From Chromera velia (taxonomy: Eukaryota; Sar; Chromeraceae), in NCBI GenBank assembly GCA_018398765.1, contig JAHBMJ010000357.1, positions 1,247 to 18,746 on the forward strand: a stretch of 17,500 nt of DNA, in the 5' to 3' direction. Positions 16,261 to 17,500 of this stretch are shown one piece after another. A program made the position numbers and the translations under genes. The notes beneath the pieces are model-generated. The model was given only the letters and a program-made list of their open reading frames with translations. It had not been told where the DNA came from and searched no databases. The number at the start of each line of letters is the position of its first letter. Positions within the stretch are counted from its first letter, which is position 1.

Positions 16261-17500
16261 CTCTCTGGCCGAGAGCCGAGAAAAAACAAAAGAAAGTGCC
16301 AACGCATCTCCACCGACGAGGCCATTTACTGTCTGTTTGCGATCAGAACTTGAGAAAATAAAAGAGTGCCTGTCGGTGGAGGTGAGAACAGAAGCAATAA
16401 TAAAAACAGTAAAGTCAGCCTGCCTGCAATGAAAAAGGAGAGGTGCATGGGCCTAGCGACCGTCGGGAGCATTTCTCTGCTTTTTTTTTTTTTTTTTTCA
16501 AAAACAAGCAATAAAAGGCCGATAAATCAGTAAAGGGAGGTGCGCAACAATACAGACACAGACAGGCACACACATGCAGAGATGCATACATAAATACATG
16601 CACAGACGCATCCAAGCTTACACACATGCACAAATACACAGACACACACCCGCACAAACACGACTGGGGGGTGGGGGTGGGTGACTGACTGACTGACTTG
16701 CTGCAGAAATTTGCCGAGGAGGTCTGACGGGTTCCAGTTTGGAGAAGATGTCTTCCTCCATCTTCTGCACGTGCGCACGCACAGATGGCAGATTCGTGGA
16801 TGGATGGCATTGAGGCAGGCAGTCTCGACGATTAAAGTTCAAATGGGAGACAAGAGGGAAGGGAAAAGCAGATGACTGGAAGGATTTCACAAATTACAGG
16901 GAAGATCCCGTACCTGAAGCAAGAAGTAGAATTCCGACGCGTTGAGGTACCCCGACTTGTCTGTGTCTAGCTCATCGAACCTCTCCTTCAACACGAGACC
17001 CTCGCTCTGCTCGAAGTGTACCATCAGGAGCTCTTGCAGCTCGTGCAGCTTCTCAACGTACCTCTCGTCTACGCGGGGAGCCTGCATCCATCATTACATG
17101 CAGAGATAGATGAAAATGCATAGAGAGGTACCGCGTGCAAGTGCCTTTCTAGACGAATGTAAAGTCTGTGCGGTCGGCTTTGCTGGGTTGCATTGTGGAC
17201 ACGTATCTCTTCTGTCATTGTCTCGGAAAACTAAGCGAGGGACACCGTCCTCTTTCGATTACATCCATGACATGTATTCAGACATGCTTTTTTTGGATTT
17301 TGCACCGTACATGGCAGCCAGAGGAGTATATATGTACTGACTGGGGTGGAGGGGGGTGGGGCTGGTCGCTGTGGTTGAGGGGGCGGTGGCGGAGGGGCAG
17401 TCGGTGGGTGAATGAACGCTTGCGGTTGCAGGGGGTATTGGACAGAGACAGGTTCGGGGTCCTGCTGGATGATAATGATGGTCTCTCCATTTTGGCCTCC
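15505..17500 (-). CDS. Proline-rich EF-hand protein, 3' part (4 exons, 5' end outside window)
   Basis: Reading on the minus strand, exons 17500-17342, 17081-16914, 16764-16698 and 15716-15505 join with phases 0, 0 and 1, all introns GT-AG, giving 201 visible residues and a TGA stop. Visible residues 1-53 start with an Ile run and QQDPEPVSVQYP and end in a Pro-rich tract. Residues 54-90 are a charged helix. The first EF-hand loop, DTDKSGYLNASE, is at 92-103, and a second, DQTKDGRLSRAE, is at 143-154; both keep the acidic residue at 1, Gly at 6, a hydrophobic at 8 and Glu at 12. By family knowledge these loops bind calcium. The loops start 51 residues apart instead of about 36, so a standard paired lobe is stretched or not formed. 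The gene begins outside the window, so the full architecture and cellular role are unknown. An acceptor at 15711 instead of 15717 would drop two Ala without changing frame. Confidence 0.75.
15737..15802. repeat. CA dinucleotide and CTCA tetranucleotide repeats
   Basis: A CA/TACA run (15737-15768) is followed by about six CTCA units (15778-15802) and the palindrome CACGTGCACGTG. All lie within the EF-hand gene's last intron. Confidence 0.9.
15972..16007. repeat. 36-nt homopolymer: C on plus strand, G in the gene's sense strand
   Basis: Uninterrupted run of 36 C flanked on both sides by TC repeats. In the transcript of the minus-strand gene it reads as 36 G. Such a tract can form G-quadruplexes (G strand) or i-motifs (C strand), and its exact length is prone to sequencing error. 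Confidence 0.95.
16008..16265. repeat. TC/TTTC/TTCG array with an 80-bp higher-order unit
   Basis: A simple TTTC array carrying TTCG blocks and poly-T interruptions. 16041-16120 and 16121-16200 are identical over 80 bp, and 16201-16230 begins a third copy before pure TTTC resumes. Lys/Arg/Glu-rich frames on the minus strand across it are repeat translation. Confidence 0.95.
16765..16913 (-). other. Intron of EF-hand gene (149 bp, phase 0)
   Basis: The donor is CAG|GTACGG and the acceptor GCACGTGCAG. Removing it joins FYFLLQ to KMEEDIFSKL. It is the shortest intron in the window and the only one here whose donor is neither GTCAGT nor a GTNN repeat. Confidence 0.7.
17082..17341 (-). other. Intron of EF-hand gene (260 bp, phase 0)
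   Basis: The donor is CCA|GTCAGTAC and the acceptor GATGGATGCAG. It connects the Pro-rich exon to the EF-hand exon in frame. Confidence 0.7.

Larger units (their letters stand above)
15717..16697 (-). other. Last intron of EF-hand gene (981 bp, phase 1), repeat-filled
   Basis: In the sense direction it opens with (GTCA)4 at the donor and ends TGTCTGTACTAG, or TAGCTGCAG if the acceptor six bases further is used. It contains a poly-T(plus)/poly-A(sense) run near 16481-16499, the GAAA-type array, the 36-nt G tract (sense), a TGAG repeat and a TG repeat just upstream of the acceptor. Confidence 0.7.

Noticed and set aside
15819-16432. Long open frames on both strands over the TTTC and poly-C tract
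   Set aside because: They are repeat translation within an intron of the EF-hand gene, with no start or domain evidence.
17446-17500. Plus-strand exon after TTGCAG, reading VLDRDRFGVLLDDNDGL
   Set aside because: It faces the minus-strand Pro-rich exon, which is open for 53 codons and joins in phase to three EF-hand-gene exons. The plus reading has no partner exon in the window.
1-17500. CRISPR array or bacterial operon
   Set aside because: All tandem repeats are simple sequence or adjacent duplications without unique spacers, and the real genes contain spliceosomal introns.

Overview
The window looks like nuclear DNA of a eukaryote with large intergenic spaces. Two protein-coding genes can be reconstructed from reading frames interrupted by GT-AG introns whose phases agree at every junction. 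The rest is non-coding DNA full of di-, tri-, tetra- and pentanucleotide repeats and long pyrimidine or purine tracts. There are no operons, Shine-Dalgarno sites or bacterial genes. A unicellular alga or relative in the SAR grouping (for example a chromerid or stramenopile) would fit the repeat-rich, intron-rich style, but that is a guess from texture, not a phylogenetic result.

Layout. 1-1483: upstream non-coding DNA. 1484-5491, plus strand: a five-exon gene for a predicted 713-residue protein. It has an N-terminal C3HC4 RING finger, a roughly 495-residue Pro/Gly/Asn/Gln-rich disordered region ending in an RG-rich patch, and a C-terminal RRM. The expected role is an RNA-binding E3 ubiquitin ligase, broadly recalling CCR4-NOT subunit 4 (Not4) but with a different RING type and a huge linker. 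5492-13080: about 7.6 kb with no gene I can support, rich in microsatellites and holding two short tandem duplications (35 bp and 31 bp units). 13090-14600: an AT-rich island unlike its surroundings, with a tRNA-like B-box (possible SINE remnant) and a roughly 450 bp element bounded by 21-bp perfect inverted repeats (MITE-like). 14600-15504: unassigned. 15505-17500, minus strand: the 3' part (four exons, 201 residues visible) of a proline-rich protein with two EF-hands; its 5' end lies beyond the window. Its last intron holds a 36-nt homopolymer (C on plus, G in the sense strand) and an 80-bp unit duplicated perfectly inside a TTTC array.

The two genes face each other (convergent) about 10 kb apart, and nothing ties their functions together beyond plausible roles in ubiquitin/RNA regulation and calcium sensing. 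The most striking cross-cutting pattern is that five of the seven introns begin with tandem GTNN tetranucleotides, so the 5' splice site is itself the first unit of a microsatellite.
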